From NCBI GenBank assembly GCA_026988315.1, contig JALSLJ010000058.1, positions 1 to 52,149 of the forward strand: DNA of 52,149 nucleotides. Reading direction: 5' to 3'. This document shows positions 41,501 to 51,249 of the stretch, one piece after another (the stretch's first letter is position 1; each line of letters opens with the position of its first letter). This DNA is from Sulfurimonas sp. GTDB taxonomy: Bacteria; Campylobacterota; Campylobacteria; Campylobacterales; Sulfurimonadaceae. A program made the translations under genes and the position numbers. The notes under the pieces are model-generated. The model made no database searches and was not told the DNA's origin. It saw only the letters and a list, made by a program, of their open reading frames with translations.

Positions 41501-42537
41501 TATTTACCTTTTGCCGAAGATATTGAGTGAATATACTCATATGACACTTTTGCTTTATTTTGACTTGGAAGTGATTGTGCTAATGATTCTATGGTAGTTT
41601 TAAAATCTTCAAAAAGATAGTTTGCCATTGAACCTGGGATTGGGTTTATCTCATTTAATAACACCTCACCATCTACTACAAAGAAATCACATCTAATCAA
41701 TGAGCCCTCAAACATACCCCTATATATTTTTTCGAAGTTTGCTTTGAGTTTACTCTCTAGCTCGTCACTTATATCTGCTTTGAGAACTTGCTCACTTCTT
41801 GAGAAATCCATATATTTTTTCTCAAAATCTAAAAATTCATTTTTTTGAGGCTCTTCAACAATAGAAAATATCATAGTGCCATCAACCATACAACCCGCTA
41901 AGTTGTACTCTTTAACACCCTCTATAAACGGCTCTACTAAAACATTAGAATCAAATTCAAATGCACTATCAAGTGCATAATCAAGTTCACTTTCATCTCT
42001 TACTATACTTACTCCTATGGAGCTACCAAGACGAGCAGGTTTTATAATTATAGGGTAAGGTGTATTGATATTTGCATGCTCATTAGATGTTAAAACTTCA
42101 TACTCAACACTCTTAATATCTTTAGCATTACATAGGTATTTTGTATATCTTTTATCGTATGAAAATACACTCGCATCAACGCGTGGACCAATATACTTAA
42201 TAGAAAAAAAATCGAGTAAAGAAGCAACAGTTCCGTCTTCTCCGTCTGCTCCATGAATAAGGTTTAAAACTACACCTTGATGTATTGATGATGAGAACAT
42301 GCTCTTTTGAATAAATCCACCATTAGAGATACTCAGTTGTGGCATCTTTTTATACTCACTTTTACTAAAAGTTGTTGCTTTCATCTTTGATGGCTCAATA
42401 AGATAAAACAGATGACTTTCATCACAAAAAATAAAACTTACATCAAATCCTGATAGTTTCTCTTTTAAAGTTATCGCACTTACTATGCTAATCTCATGTT
42501 CAAAACTAGCCCCACCAAATAAAATAGTTAATTTCAA
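41500..42537 (-). CDS. ddl: D-alanine--D-alanine ligase
   Basis: A 345-residue ATP-grasp ligase that makes D-Ala-D-Ala for peptidoglycan. It starts with TTG after AAGGAAG. F-G-G-A-S-F-E-H-E-I-S at the N-terminus, H-G-A-D-G-E-D-G, I-K-P-A-R-L-G-S-S-I-G-V and L-N-E-I-N-P-I-P-G are typical. Its product is used by the MurF-type ligase two genes downstream. Confidence 0.95.
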   Translation of the reverse strand: MKLTILFGGASFEHEISIVSAITLKEKLSGFDVSFIFCDESHLFYLIEPSKMKATTFSKSEYKKMPQLSISNGGFIQKSMFSSSIHQGVVLNLIHGADGEDGTVASLLDFFSIKYIGPRVDASVFSYDKRYTKYLCNAKDIKSVEYEVLTSNEHANINTPYPIIIKPARLGSSIGVSIVRDESELDYALDSAFEFDSNVLVEPFIEGVKEYNLAGCMVDGTMIFSIVEEPQKNEFLDFEKKYMDFSRSEQVLKADISDELESKLKANFEKIYRGMFEGSLIRCDFFVVDGEVLLNEINPIPGSMANYLFEDFKTTIESLAQSLPSQNKAKVSYEYIHSISSAKGK

Positions 42538-42548
42538 ATTTTTCTTCC

Positions 42549-43112
42549 TTATACTGTTTGTAATAATTTCAAAGCTTCTTTAACAAGTGAAGCAGTATCA
42601 TTGCCCTCACATTTACTTAAAGCTTTTGATATTTTGTCTTTTTTGAATCCTAAAGATTCTAATGCTTCACTAGCTTCAGAAAATGCCAAATTTTGAGGTG
42701 CTGATGGTGCAACCAACTCCATATCAAAACCGTTGAGTTCCACTAAAATCCGCCCTGCACTCTTTGGTCCAATGCCAGGAACTTTTTTTACTCCGTTCAT
42801 ATCTTTGTTGTTGATAACTGTCGCGAATTGCGTTGGGGTATATGTTGAGCATATTGCCATAGCAACCTTTGGACCCACTCCGCTAATCTTTATAAGTCTC
42901 TCAAAAAGCTTTTTTTCACTAATATCTAAAAAACCGTAAAGAAGCTGGGCATCTTCACGAATAATATGTGAAGTAAAAAGCTTTACTTCTGTTTTTGGCA
43001 ATGCTGAAAATGTTTGCAAAGAGATAAAAACCTCATAAATAACACCACTAACCTCTATGTGCGCAAAAGATGGTTCTTTATGCTCTATCGTTCCTTTTAA
43101 TCCTACAATCAC
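42549..43112 (-). CDS. ruvA: Holliday junction branch migration protein RuvA
   Basis: A 187-residue RuvA, which forms the tetramer that holds a Holliday junction for RuvB. M-I-V-G-L-K-G-T-I at the start, the two helix-hairpin-helix motifs (I-S-G-V-G-P-K-V-A and V-P-G-I-G-P-K-S-A-G-R) and a short C-terminal RuvB-binding domain are present. It starts with GTG overlapping the stop of the FapA-like gene by four bases. Confidence 0.95.
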   Translation of the reverse strand: MIVGLKGTIEHKEPSFAHIEVSGVIYEVFISLQTFSALPKTEVKLFTSHIIREDAQLLYGFLDISEKKLFERLIKISGVGPKVAMAICSTYTPTQFATVINNKDMNGVKKVPGIGPKSAGRILVELNGFDMELVAPSAPQNLAFSEASEALESLGFKKDKISKALSKCEGNDTASLVKEALKLLQTV

Positions 43113-45016
43113 TCTTTTACCGCCTGTATTTCATATTGGTCTTCATCCACCTCAACAAGAGCAAAAATCTTTTCAGATGAGCCCTCTTGAGGCTTGTATG
43201 AGAGTTCAATCGGTGGTTCTACAAGCATAAATTTTATCTCATTATGACCTACCCATTTATCTCTATTTATAATTCTTGCATCAAATATACTCTCTTGAAA
43301 AGATGATGTTTTTGTACTTGAGAGGATAAGATGCTCTTTCTTTTTTATGTACTCTTTTTTTATACTAAGAAGATGTTCTTGAATCTTCTTAAACTCTTTG
43401 TACTGTTTCACAAAAGAAGCAGGCATCTTGACACCATTTTTTTTGTAATGGAGTAAGCGTTTTTTTACATCGTTAAAACTCGCTTTGTTATCTTCTACGA
43501 TAAGTGTATATTTTTCTATCTCTTTTTTTATATCACGGATATCGTTTTTAAGCTCTTGTATCTCATCTTGATTTTCATCCAAACCTTTTTGAGCTATTTT
43601 TTTAAGAAGCGGATCAATTGTAAAAACATTTTCACTCCCTTGCAGTTTTTTTATCTCTATAAATCTTGAAGCTGTAGCTTTTACATATGAGGCACATAGA
43701 TCTATAGTAATCTCTTTGGCTCTTATATCACCACCAACAGCTTGTTCTATCTCAACTATGTCACCATCAATCGTGCCATGTTCTAGTCTGGTTATATGAA
43801 TATTTTTACCATAAGCCATCCCTTTATGGGTATTGATTTTCAAGTTATCTGCTCTTATCTGGGCTGTTTTATGAGTCTGCCCATCAACCGTTGCAGTTAA
43901 AGCTTTCACCTTAGCGCTGGAACCAACATTACCCTCAATATGAATCTCACTCACCTCAACTAACATTCCTGTACCAACAGCATCTTTTATTGCATCTGTT
44001 TCTTTTACACTTATGGAAACATCCGAATCAAGTCCAGTTGAGATAGAGCCTGTTGTCTTAAAACTGATTTCACCTATGTCAACATCTGTTTTAATGAGAT
44101 ATGTGTCCTTATCAAGTGCAATATAGCCATTCTCTTTAGCGCTATATTTGATACTTTTATCTGTCTCAATCATCTTGATAGTATCGTCTATTTGAAATGT
44201 AGGAAATTTATCTGCACTTGGTTCTTTTGGGCTTAAATACTCTCCTCTACAGTTTCGACCAGGCTTACCATTTTGAGGTTTAATATACTCTATAAGAAGT
44301 TCATCTTTGAGTACACTCTGTATAAAACCCCTTTGAGCGTAATCTACCTTGGTGTTTTCGTCAACCTCTTCTTTTTTACTATAATGAAATATCAACGCAT
44401 CATCTGTAGTTTTAACAGGTTCAAGACTCTGCGCTACAAGAATGGTTTCATTTTTATCATAAGTCAATGTTTGAGCAACTTGTACCTCCGCTGATATTTT
44501 AGAAACAACACCACTTAGCATCTCATCAAAAATATTTATAAGGATACCTGCACGAACCTTACTTTTATTAATCATAAGCAAAAGTTCTTTCTCAAACCTT
44601 GGATTATAACTAACCTGTGATCCCTCTTTTATACTTAGATAAACTTTACATTTTGTAGCATTAGCCCCAACTGCAATTTTAAAATCTTTAAACAAGTCTT
44701 CTTCAGTATTTTTTGCAAAAATCTCCACTTCATACATCTGCATAATTTGAAAATTTTTATTTAGAAGTGCTGTTTCATCATCTAGTTCATAAAGCTTATA
44801 AACCTCTATCTCTTCCCAGTCAACCTCTTTTTTTTCTTCATTCATGCGGGTAAAAGTTTGAACATCTAAAATGGTAAAATCTAAAGTTTCTACTTTTACA
44901 TCATATAATTTTGCTAAACTCATCAACTCCTTAGCAACATTTTTTGTCCTTACAACAGTTGGACGAATTTTTTTTGAAGATGTATTAGATTTATTATCAG
45001 AGTTAAAAAATGGCAC
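43109..45016 (-). CDS. FapA-domain (DUF342) protein
   Basis: A large protein of the FapA/DUF342 family, about 635 residues. The frame begins at a TTG (45028), but a perfect GGAGG lies five bases before the in-frame GTG at 45016, which I prefer. The middle third (about 330-460) has the parallel beta-helix pattern of polymer-forming domains (I-H-I-E-G-N-V-G, V-D-G-Q-T-H, I-T-R-L-E-H-G-T-I-D-G-D). A coiled coil follows (about 490-560). FapA proteins have been linked to flagellar placement in Vibrio; a role in the envelope or cell pole is likely but unproven. The gene heads the operon with ruvA, ddl and murF and is divergent from murJ. Confidence 0.82.
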   Translation of the reverse strand: MPFFNSDNKSNTSSKKIRPTVVRTKNVAKELMSLAKLYDVKVETLDFTILDVQTFTRMNEEKKEVDWEEIEVYKLYELDDETALLNKNFQIMQMYEVEIFAKNTEEDLFKDFKIAVGANATKCKVYLSIKEGSQVSYNPRFEKELLLMINKSKVRAGILINIFDEMLSGVVSKISAEVQVAQTLTYDKNETILVAQSLEPVKTTDDALIFHYSKKEEVDENTKVDYAQRGFIQSVLKDELLIEYIKPQNGKPGRNCRGEYLSPKEPSADKFPTFQIDDTIKMIETDKSIKYSAKENGYIALDKDTYLIKTDVDIGEISFKTTGSISTGLDSDVSISVKETDAIKDAVGTGMLVEVSEIHIEGNVGSSAKVKALTATVDGQTHKTAQIRADNLKINTHKGMAYGKNIHITRLEHGTIDGDIVEIEQAVGGDIRAKEITIDLCASYVKATASRFIEIKKLQGSENVFTIDPLLKKIAQKGLDENQDEIQELKNDIRDIKKEIEKYTLIVEDNKASFNDVKKRLLHYKKNGVKMPASFVKQYKEFKKIQEHLLSIKKEYIKKKEHLILSSTKTSSFQESIFDARIINRDKWVGHNEIKFMLVEPPIELSYKPQEGSSEKIFALVEVDEDQYEIQAVKE

Positions 45017-45116
45017 ACTCACCTCCAAGGCAAATTTTAAGACTATATTTTAATCAAATATTTGTTAAAATATCGTAAAAATAATAAAAAATTCAATCAA
45101 GCACTTAAAGAAGCCC

Positions 45117-46529
45117 ATGTTTAAAGCCATATTTACAAACAGTTTTGGAATTTTAATCTCTAGGATTCTAGGATTTATCAGAGATTTATTTACAGCATCC
45201 GTACTTGGTGCAAACATATATAGCGATATATTTTTCATCGCCTTTAAGCTTCCAAACCTATTTCGCCGTATTTTTGCAGAGGGGGCTTTTACACAAGTTT
45301 TCATTCCAGCATTTGCCAAGTCCTCCCATAAGGGTGTGTTTTCCGCAAATATTTTTATAGTTTTTCTATCTATTATAATTTTAATCACACTCTTAGTAAA
45401 TTTACTCCCTACTTTAGCCGCCAAAACAATGGCGGTAGGTTTTGATGATGCAACCATAAAGATGGCAGCCCCATTTGTAGCCATAAACTTTTGGTATTTA
45501 CCAATTATATTTACCGTTACATTTTTAAGTACAATGCTTCAGTACAAACACCATTTTGCTACATCCGCTTTTTCCACTGCACTCCTCAACATTTCACTTA
45601 TTTTAGCTCTATATTTCTCTCAAGATAAAACTCAAAGCGAAATAGTTTACTATCTTAGTTTTGGTGTAGTTATCGGTGGACTTTTACAGCTCGCAGTTCA
45701 TATCATTGCCATATATAAACATGGACTCTCTAAGCTTCTCATAGGTGGGTTCAAGCACTTAAGAGTAAAGTCTAAAATCATAAAAAGAGATACAAAAGCA
45801 TTTAGAAACAATTTCTTCCCTGCAATGTGGGGAAACTCCACTGCTCAGGTGAGTGCATTTTTAGATACTTTTTTAGCATCATTTCTTGTAACAGGTTCTA
45901 TCTCTTACCTTTACTATGCCAACCGTATATTTCAACTCCCCCTAGCACTTTTCGCCATAGCAACATCCATAGCTCTTTTTCCTAGAATTGCCAGATATAT
46001 AAAAAATAAAGATGAAGAAAAAGCTCTTGTATTTTTACACAAGGCATTTTGGTTTTTAGCCTTTTTACTGAGTGCAAGTGCCATAGGTGGCTTTATTCTC
46101 TCTAGGGAAATAACATGGCTATTATTTGAGCGTGGTGCATTCAATGCAGAAGATACACTAAACACAACTGCAGTTCTACAAATGTACATGATAGGCTTAC
46201 TCCCTTTTGGACTTCAAAAACTTTTTATCCTCTGGCTATACGCAAAAGAGATGCAAATGAAAGCAGCCAAAATAGCAACCTACTCTCTAATCACCTACAT
46301 AATATTTGCCCTAGCCCTCATCTCACCCATGGGAGTAAGTGGTTTAGCATTAGCCGGAACAGTTGGTGGATTTGTAAGTTTTACTTTAACTATCAAAGTT
46401 TTTGGAGTAGATAACTTTTTAAATATTTTGCGTTGCAAAAACATCGTTTATCTTTTAGCTAGTTCTATTGTATTTATATTTTTACTTCTAATATTTAAAA
46501 ATTTTATTAGTACCATTATAAACGCATAG
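45117..46529 (+). CDS. murJ: Lipid II flippase MurJ
   Basis: A 470-residue membrane protein with about 13-14 hydrophobic segments. The N-terminal F-G-I-L-I-S-R-I-L-G-F-I-R-D, P-N-L-F-R-R-I-F-A-E-G-A-F and the later L-F-E-R-G-A-F are hallmarks of MurJ, which moves the peptidoglycan precursor lipid II across the membrane. It stands at the border of the divergent cell-wall operon and precedes cysS. Confidence 0.95.
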   Translation: MFKAIFTNSFGILISRILGFIRDLFTASVLGANIYSDIFFIAFKLPNLFRRIFAEGAFTQVFIPAFAKSSHKGVFSANIFIVFLSIIILITLLVNLLPTLAAKTMAVGFDDATIKMAAPFVAINFWYLPIIFTVTFLSTMLQYKHHFATSAFSTALLNISLILALYFSQDKTQSEIVYYLSFGVVIGGLLQLAVHIIAIYKHGLSKLLIGGFKHLRVKSKIIKRDTKAFRNNFFPAMWGNSTAQVSAFLDTFLASFLVTGSISYLYYANRIFQLPLALFAIATSIALFPRIARYIKNKDEEKALVFLHKAFWFLAFLLSASAIGGFILSREITWLLFERGAFNAEDTLNTTAVLQMYMIGLLPFGLQKLFILWLYAKEMQMKAAKIATYSLITYIIFALALISPMGVSGLALAGTVGGFVSFTLTIKVFGVDNFLNILRCKNIVYLLASSIVFIFLLLIFKNFISTIINA

Positions 46530-46533
46530 CTAA

Positions 46534-46544
46534 TATGCTAAAAT
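46534..46544 (+). promoter_or_regulatory. Extended -10 box before cysS
   Basis: TATGCTAAAAT, identical to the boxes at 12481 and 36118, lies just after the murJ stop and 32 bases before the cysS ATG. It probably gives cysS its own promoter. Confidence 0.45.
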
Positions 46545-46576
46545 ACTAAAAATTTAATCTATGATATGGAAAACTA

Positions 46577-48025
46577 ATGCACTTATTCGACTCAGCAAAA
46601 AAAATAAAACGCGAATTTATCCCCTTAGTAGAGGGCAAAGCATCATTATATGTTTGTGGTCCAACTGTTTATGATGACGCTCATCTGGGTCACGCAAAAA
46701 GTAGCTTAGTTTTTGACCTACTTGTTCGTGTACTCAAAGCAAATGGTTACGAAGTAATTTATGCTAGAAATATTACAGATATAGATGATAAAATCATTCA
46801 AAAAGCAATTACTCAAAACAAAGATATAAAAGAGATTACAGAGTTTTATACAGATTCTTTCCATACTGAGATGTCTGCACTTGGCGTACAAAAACCCAAC
46901 CTCGAGCCAAAAGCAACAGAATCTTTAGAGGCTATGTTTGAACTTATCCAAAAACTTATAGACAGCAACCATGCTTATCCAACTGCTGAGGGGGATGTTT
47001 ACTTTGATACATCTAGTGACAGTGAGTATCTAAGCCTTTCAAATAGAGTTCAGGATGAAGGAGACAAGCAAAATCGTGTGGAAAGTTCAGGACTTAAAAA
47101 AAATAGTGCTGATTTTGCTTTATGGAAGAGCGTAAAAGAAGAGTATAACGACTTGCCCGTTAGTAGCGATAAAGATGGCTTCAAGCCATCTTCTGTTACA
47201 TTTGACTCACCTTTTGGCAAGGGTCGCCCTGGATGGCATTTAGAGTGTTCTGCGATGATAGAAAAACATTTAGCAATCCCAAATGCTGAAGCAGCCGTTG
47301 ACATCCACGGTGGTGGAGCCGACCTACTCTTTCCTCACCATGAGAATGAAGCCGCACAAACAAGATGTGCAACAAACCACAAGATAGCAAACTACTGGGT
47401 ACATAATGGCTTTGTAAACATTGACGGTGAGAAGATGTCAAAAAGTTTAGGCAATAGTTTTTTCTTAAAAGATGCACTCAAAGAGTATGATGGAGAGGTG
47501 TTACGATTTTACCTTCTAAGCACCCACTATAGAAGTAACTTCAACTTCAATACCCAAGATTTAGAACTTGCAAAAAAACGCCTAGATAAAATTTACAGAC
47601 TTAAAAAGCGTCTTTTTGGATTGGCAGAAAATAGAGACAAAACAGCCTTTGAAGAGAAGCTTTTAAAGGCATTGAGTGATGACCTCAATATATCTACATC
47701 GCTAGCACTCATTGATGAGATGATTTCCAATGCAAATGAAACACTAGATACTGCTGGAAAACATAAACTCCTTAAGCGTGAGACAATCTCAAACTTAGCT
47801 TATATTGAAGAGGTTTTAGGTTTTGGTGTTAAAAATCCTTTTGAGTATTTCCAGGCTGGTGTGGAAGAAGAAACAAAAACAAAAATTGTAAAACTTATAG
47901 CATCGAGAGATGAGGCAAAAAAAGCAAAAGATTTTGAAAGCTCCGACAAACTTCGTGATGAGATTTTAGCTTTTGGCGTAAGCATTATGGACACTCCACA
48001 AGGGACATTTTGGGAAAAAATCTAA
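46577..48025 (+). CDS. cysS: Cysteinyl-tRNA synthetase
   Basis: A 482-residue class I synthetase. The HIGH-type motif is H-L-G-H-A within Y-V-C-G-P-T-V-Y-D-D, whose cysteine helps bind zinc; W-H-L-E-C-S-A-M and H-H-E-N-E hold the remaining zinc ligands, and K-M-S-K-S is intact. Length and domains are normal. It overlaps the following methyltransferase frame by up to 16 bases. Confidence 0.97.
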   Translation: MHLFDSAKKIKREFIPLVEGKASLYVCGPTVYDDAHLGHAKSSLVFDLLVRVLKANGYEVIYARNITDIDDKIIQKAITQNKDIKEITEFYTDSFHTEMSALGVQKPNLEPKATESLEAMFELIQKLIDSNHAYPTAEGDVYFDTSSDSEYLSLSNRVQDEGDKQNRVESSGLKKNSADFALWKSVKEEYNDLPVSSDKDGFKPSSVTFDSPFGKGRPGWHLECSAMIEKHLAIPNAEAAVDIHGGGADLLFPHHENEAAQTRCATNHKIANYWVHNGFVNIDGEKMSKSLGNSFFLKDALKEYDGEVLRFYLLSTHYRSNFNFNTQDLELAKKRLDKIYRLKKRLFGLAENRDKTAFEEKLLKALSDDLNISTSLALIDEMISNANETLDTAGKHKLLKRETISNLAYIEEVLGFGVKNPFEYFQAGVEEETKTKIVKLIASRDEAKKAKDFESSDKLRDEILAFGVSIMDTPQGTFWEKI

Positions 48026-48960
48026 AAGCAATGACAATAGCAGATATACAAACACACTTAGAAGTAAACTCTAAAAATCTTACTAAGGAATTTAAAAGAC
48101 TTTTTCATGGTCGTGGTGGGCTTTATGAGGGTTGGAATTTTTTAACTGTTGATTCTATTGACATGATTTTGAGTGTGGCTCTTTACTTTGAGATGCAAGA
48201 GAAGCTCGAAGAAGAGCTTGTCTCCATGTTCAAAAACTTTATATCTTCTAGCAGACATAAGAGTTTAGTTCTTCAAAGACGCTATATCAAAGGTGCTCCA
48301 AGTGAAGTTTTAGTTGGCGAGATACCTGAGAATCTTTTTGTTATTGAAAACGGGATGAAGCTAAAGCTCAACCTACTCTCAAACCGTAACAGCGGATACT
48401 TTGCCGATATGAAAAATGGGCGTAAATTTATAAGAAAAATTTCTAAAGATAAAAGTGTTTTAAACCTTTTCTCCTACACATGTGCTTTTAGCATTGCTGC
48501 GAGTCTAGGTGGAGCAAAAAGTGTTTCCAACATCGACATGAGCAAAAGTGCTCTCACAACAGGAAGAGCAAATCACCACTTAAATGAGATAGATACTAAA
48601 AGTATCAGTTTTCATCCCTATAACATACTAAAATCGTTCTCCCGTATAAAGAAAAAAGCTCCTTATGATATCATTATCATAGATCCTCCAACTTTTCAAA
48701 AGGGGAGTTTTGAAGCGACTAAAGATTATGAAAAAATCATAAAAAAGTTACCTCAAATTGCTTCGAATGATTGTATAGTTTTAGCTTGTCTCAACTCACC
48801 TGACTTAGAGTGTGAGTTTGTTATCAAACTTTTACAAGAGTGGGCACCAAGTTTTACATTTGTGAAGAGACTTGAAAATGTAGCAGAATTTGCTAGTGCA
48901 AACGAAGAAAGAAGTTTAAAAAATCTAGTTTTTCAAAGAGATGCAAATTATAATAATTAG
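48010..48960 (+). CDS. RlmI-like SAM-dependent methyltransferase
   Basis: A 316-residue protein with the catalytic domain of RlmI/RlmKL-type rRNA cytosine-5 methyltransferases. N-R-N-S-G-Y-F-A-D-M-K, L-N-L-F-S-Y-T-C-A-F-S and I-I-D-P-P-T-F-Q-K-G are clear. It lacks the N-terminal PUA domain of E. coli RlmI. Two starts are possible: TTG at 48010 with AAGGGA before it, inside the end of cysS, or ATG at 48031 without a good ribosome site. A 23S rRNA target is likely, but the base is not known. Confidence 0.85.
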   Translation: MGKNLKAMTIADIQTHLEVNSKNLTKEFKRLFHGRGGLYEGWNFLTVDSIDMILSVALYFEMQEKLEEELVSMFKNFISSSRHKSLVLQRRYIKGAPSEVLVGEIPENLFVIENGMKLKLNLLSNRNSGYFADMKNGRKFIRKISKDKSVLNLFSYTCAFSIAASLGGAKSVSNIDMSKSALTTGRANHHLNEIDTKSISFHPYNILKSFSRIKKKAPYDIIIIDPPTFQKGSFEATKDYEKIIKKLPQIASNDCIVLACLNSPDLECEFVIKLLQEWAPSFTFVKRLENVAEFASANEERSLKNLVFQRDANYNN

Positions 48961-48968
48961 GATGTACA

Positions 48969-50183
48969 ATGAGATATAAAATTCTTGATAGCTCAAATTT
49001 ACAAGAGTATCTATTTTCACTACCAGAGATAAAAAACTACTTTAATGCTACAAAACTCATCATCAGTGAAATTGGTGATGGAAATCTAAATTTTGTTTTT
49101 TTAGCAACATCTGCAACTGACTCCTCCAAACAACTCATTGTTAAACAGGCTGTTCCATATCTGCGTTGTGCAGGTGAATCTTACCCACTATCCAAAGAGC
49201 GTATGACCTATGAAATCCGCTCTTTAGAGGCTTTTAGTAAACTAAGCCAACATATACCAAAAATCTATCATAGTGATGAAGAGATGAGTGTTATCATTAT
49301 GGAATTTTTAGGGGAGCATATCATTATGCGTAAGGGGATGATAGAGAGTATAATCTATCCTAATTTTGCAAAACACATCAGTTCTTATATGGCAAACACT
49401 CTCTTTAAAACATCTTCACTCTACTTGTCAAGTGCCGATAAGCGTTCATTAATTTCTGAGTATATTGGTAATGCTGAGCTATGCAAACTTACAGAAGATT
49501 TTGTTTTTACTGCACCCTTTATGAAGCACGAAACTAACGCCCACCTTCCTGAACTGAGCGATGTTGCAGAAAAAATTGCTAATGATGTAGAATTAAAAGT
49601 AAAAATACTAGAGCTAAAAAATAAGTTTATGAACCAGAGTGATGCCCTCCTTCATGGTGATTTACACACTGGTTCTATTATGATTAACAAGCAAGAAACC
49701 TATGTTATTGACTCAGAATTTGCTTTTGTTGGGCCTATGGGTTTTGACATTGGTGCACTCATTGCTAATCTTATTATGTCGTGGATTTCCCATAAGATTC
49801 AAGATGACAATGAAACTTATCAAGAGTGGATACTAGAGTGTATTGAAAAAATTTGGAATAATTTTGTTCTTGAATTTTGTGCTTTATGGGATGAAACTCA
49901 GGAGAGTGCTTTACTTACTGATGGTTTTGCAAATAGTGATGTGCTTAAGGCGTATCAAAAAGAGTATATGCAGACACTTCTTCAAGAGAGTATCGGTTTT
50001 GCTGGATGCAAGATTATGCGTCGTCAACTAGGCATTGCAGGAGTTGAAGATATCCGAGGGATAGAGGATTCACACTTAAGAGAAAAAGCAAATCGTCTTG
50101 CTCTTAGTGTTGGTGAAACATTCATTAAAAAACATCAAAATATTACAAAAATAGATGATATATCTAAACTACTAAAGGCTTAA
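48969..50183 (+). CDS. mtnK: Methylthioribose kinase
   Basis: A 404-residue sugar kinase of the choline kinase-like fold that phosphorylates 5-methylthioribose at C1. G-D-G-N-L-N-F-V-F, V-K-Q-A, the catalytic H-G-D-L-H-T-G-S-I and D-S-E-F-A-F-V-G-P-M-G-F-D-I-G (metal binding) identify it. An AGGATG ribosome site precedes the ATG. It is followed one base later by mtnA, so the pair converts methylthioribose to methylthioribulose 1-phosphate. Confidence 0.94.
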   Translation: MRYKILDSSNLQEYLFSLPEIKNYFNATKLIISEIGDGNLNFVFLATSATDSSKQLIVKQAVPYLRCAGESYPLSKERMTYEIRSLEAFSKLSQHIPKIYHSDEEMSVIIMEFLGEHIIMRKGMIESIIYPNFAKHISSYMANTLFKTSSLYLSSADKRSLISEYIGNAELCKLTEDFVFTAPFMKHETNAHLPELSDVAEKIANDVELKVKILELKNKFMNQSDALLHGDLHTGSIMINKQETYVIDSEFAFVGPMGFDIGALIANLIMSWISHKIQDDNETYQEWILECIEKIWNNFVLEFCALWDETQESALLTDGFANSDVLKAYQKEYMQTLLQESIGFAGCKIMRRQLGIAGVEDIRGIEDSHLREKANRLALSVGETFIKKHQNITKIDDISKLLKA

Positions 50184-50184
50184 A

Positions 50185-51249
50185 ATGCAAGGAAAATACA
50201 GAGCTCTATGGTTAAATGAAAATGGTGATTTAGAAGTGATTGACCAGCGTTATCTGCCACATGAAAACAAAGTACGCGTACTAAAGAGTGGTTCAGATGC
50301 AACTGAAGCTATAAAAGATATGACTGTTCGTGGGGCTGGCGTTATTGGTAATGTTGCGGCGATGGGGATCTACTTACTTGCACGAGAATTTGGCGATGAT
50401 AAAAAACGCATCTCTCAAGAGGCACATAAAATACGCTCTTCTCGTCCAACTGCCGTAAACCTCATGTGGGCAGTTGATAGAATGTTAGATGTAATAGAAA
50501 AAAGCGATAATGTTTTAGTAGATGCTAAAGCTGAAGCTATTTTGATTTGTGATGAGGATGTTGAGCGAAGTAAAAAAATAGGACACCTCGGATGTGAAAT
50601 AATCGAAAAAATCATGAAAAAGAATAACCTTAAAAAAATAAACATCCTAACTCACTGTAATGCGGGATGGCTCGCTATCATAGATGATGGAACAGCTTTA
50701 GCACCAATATATGAAGCACAAAGAAGGGGGATAGATGTTCATGTATGGGTGGATGAGACTCGTCCACGCAATCAAGGAGCTAACCTTACATCTTGGGAAC
50801 TCTTAAATGCTAATATAGATCATACAATTATCGCTGATAATACAGGTGGACATCTTATGCAACACGAGATGGTAGATATGGTCATCACTGGAGCAGACAG
50901 AGTAACTGCTTGTGGGGATGTTGCCAACAAAATAGGAACCTATCTAAAAGCACTTGCTGCAAAAGACAATGATGTCCCTTTTTATGTAGCACTACCATTG
51001 AGCACCTTTGACTTTGAGAGTTGTGATGGTGTTCAAGAGATTGCGATAGAGATGCGAAGTGAAGATGAGATTCATATCATGAGAGGACTTGATTCCGATG
51101 GAAACTCTCAAGAGATTCGTATAACACCTAAGGGAACAAAAGGGGCTAACTACGGTTTTGATGTTACCCCTGCACGACTTATCACTGGGTTGATAACAGA
51201 ATCTGGAGTGGTTGGAGCAAATAAAAATGCTATAGAGAGATTAAGATGA
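50185..51249 (+). CDS. mtnA: Methylthioribose-1-phosphate isomerase
   Basis: A 354-residue isomerase of the MtnA/eIF2B-alpha fold. R-G-A-G-V-I-G-N-V near residue 50, T-H-C-N-A-G-W-L-A with the catalytic cysteine, and T-G-A-D-R-V with the catalytic aspartate are present. It turns methylthioribose 1-phosphate into methylthioribulose 1-phosphate. Its stop overlaps the aldolase start (ATGA). Confidence 0.95.
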   Translation: MQGKYRALWLNENGDLEVIDQRYLPHENKVRVLKSGSDATEAIKDMTVRGAGVIGNVAAMGIYLLAREFGDDKKRISQEAHKIRSSRPTAVNLMWAVDRMLDVIEKSDNVLVDAKAEAILICDEDVERSKKIGHLGCEIIEKIMKKNNLKKINILTHCNAGWLAIIDDGTALAPIYEAQRRGIDVHVWVDETRPRNQGANLTSWELLNANIDHTIIADNTGGHLMQHEMVDMVITGADRVTACGDVANKIGTYLKALAAKDNDVPFYVALPLSTFDFESCDGVQEIAIEMRSEDEIHIMRGLDSDGNSQEIRITPKGTKGANYGFDVTPARLITGLITESGVVGANKNAIERLR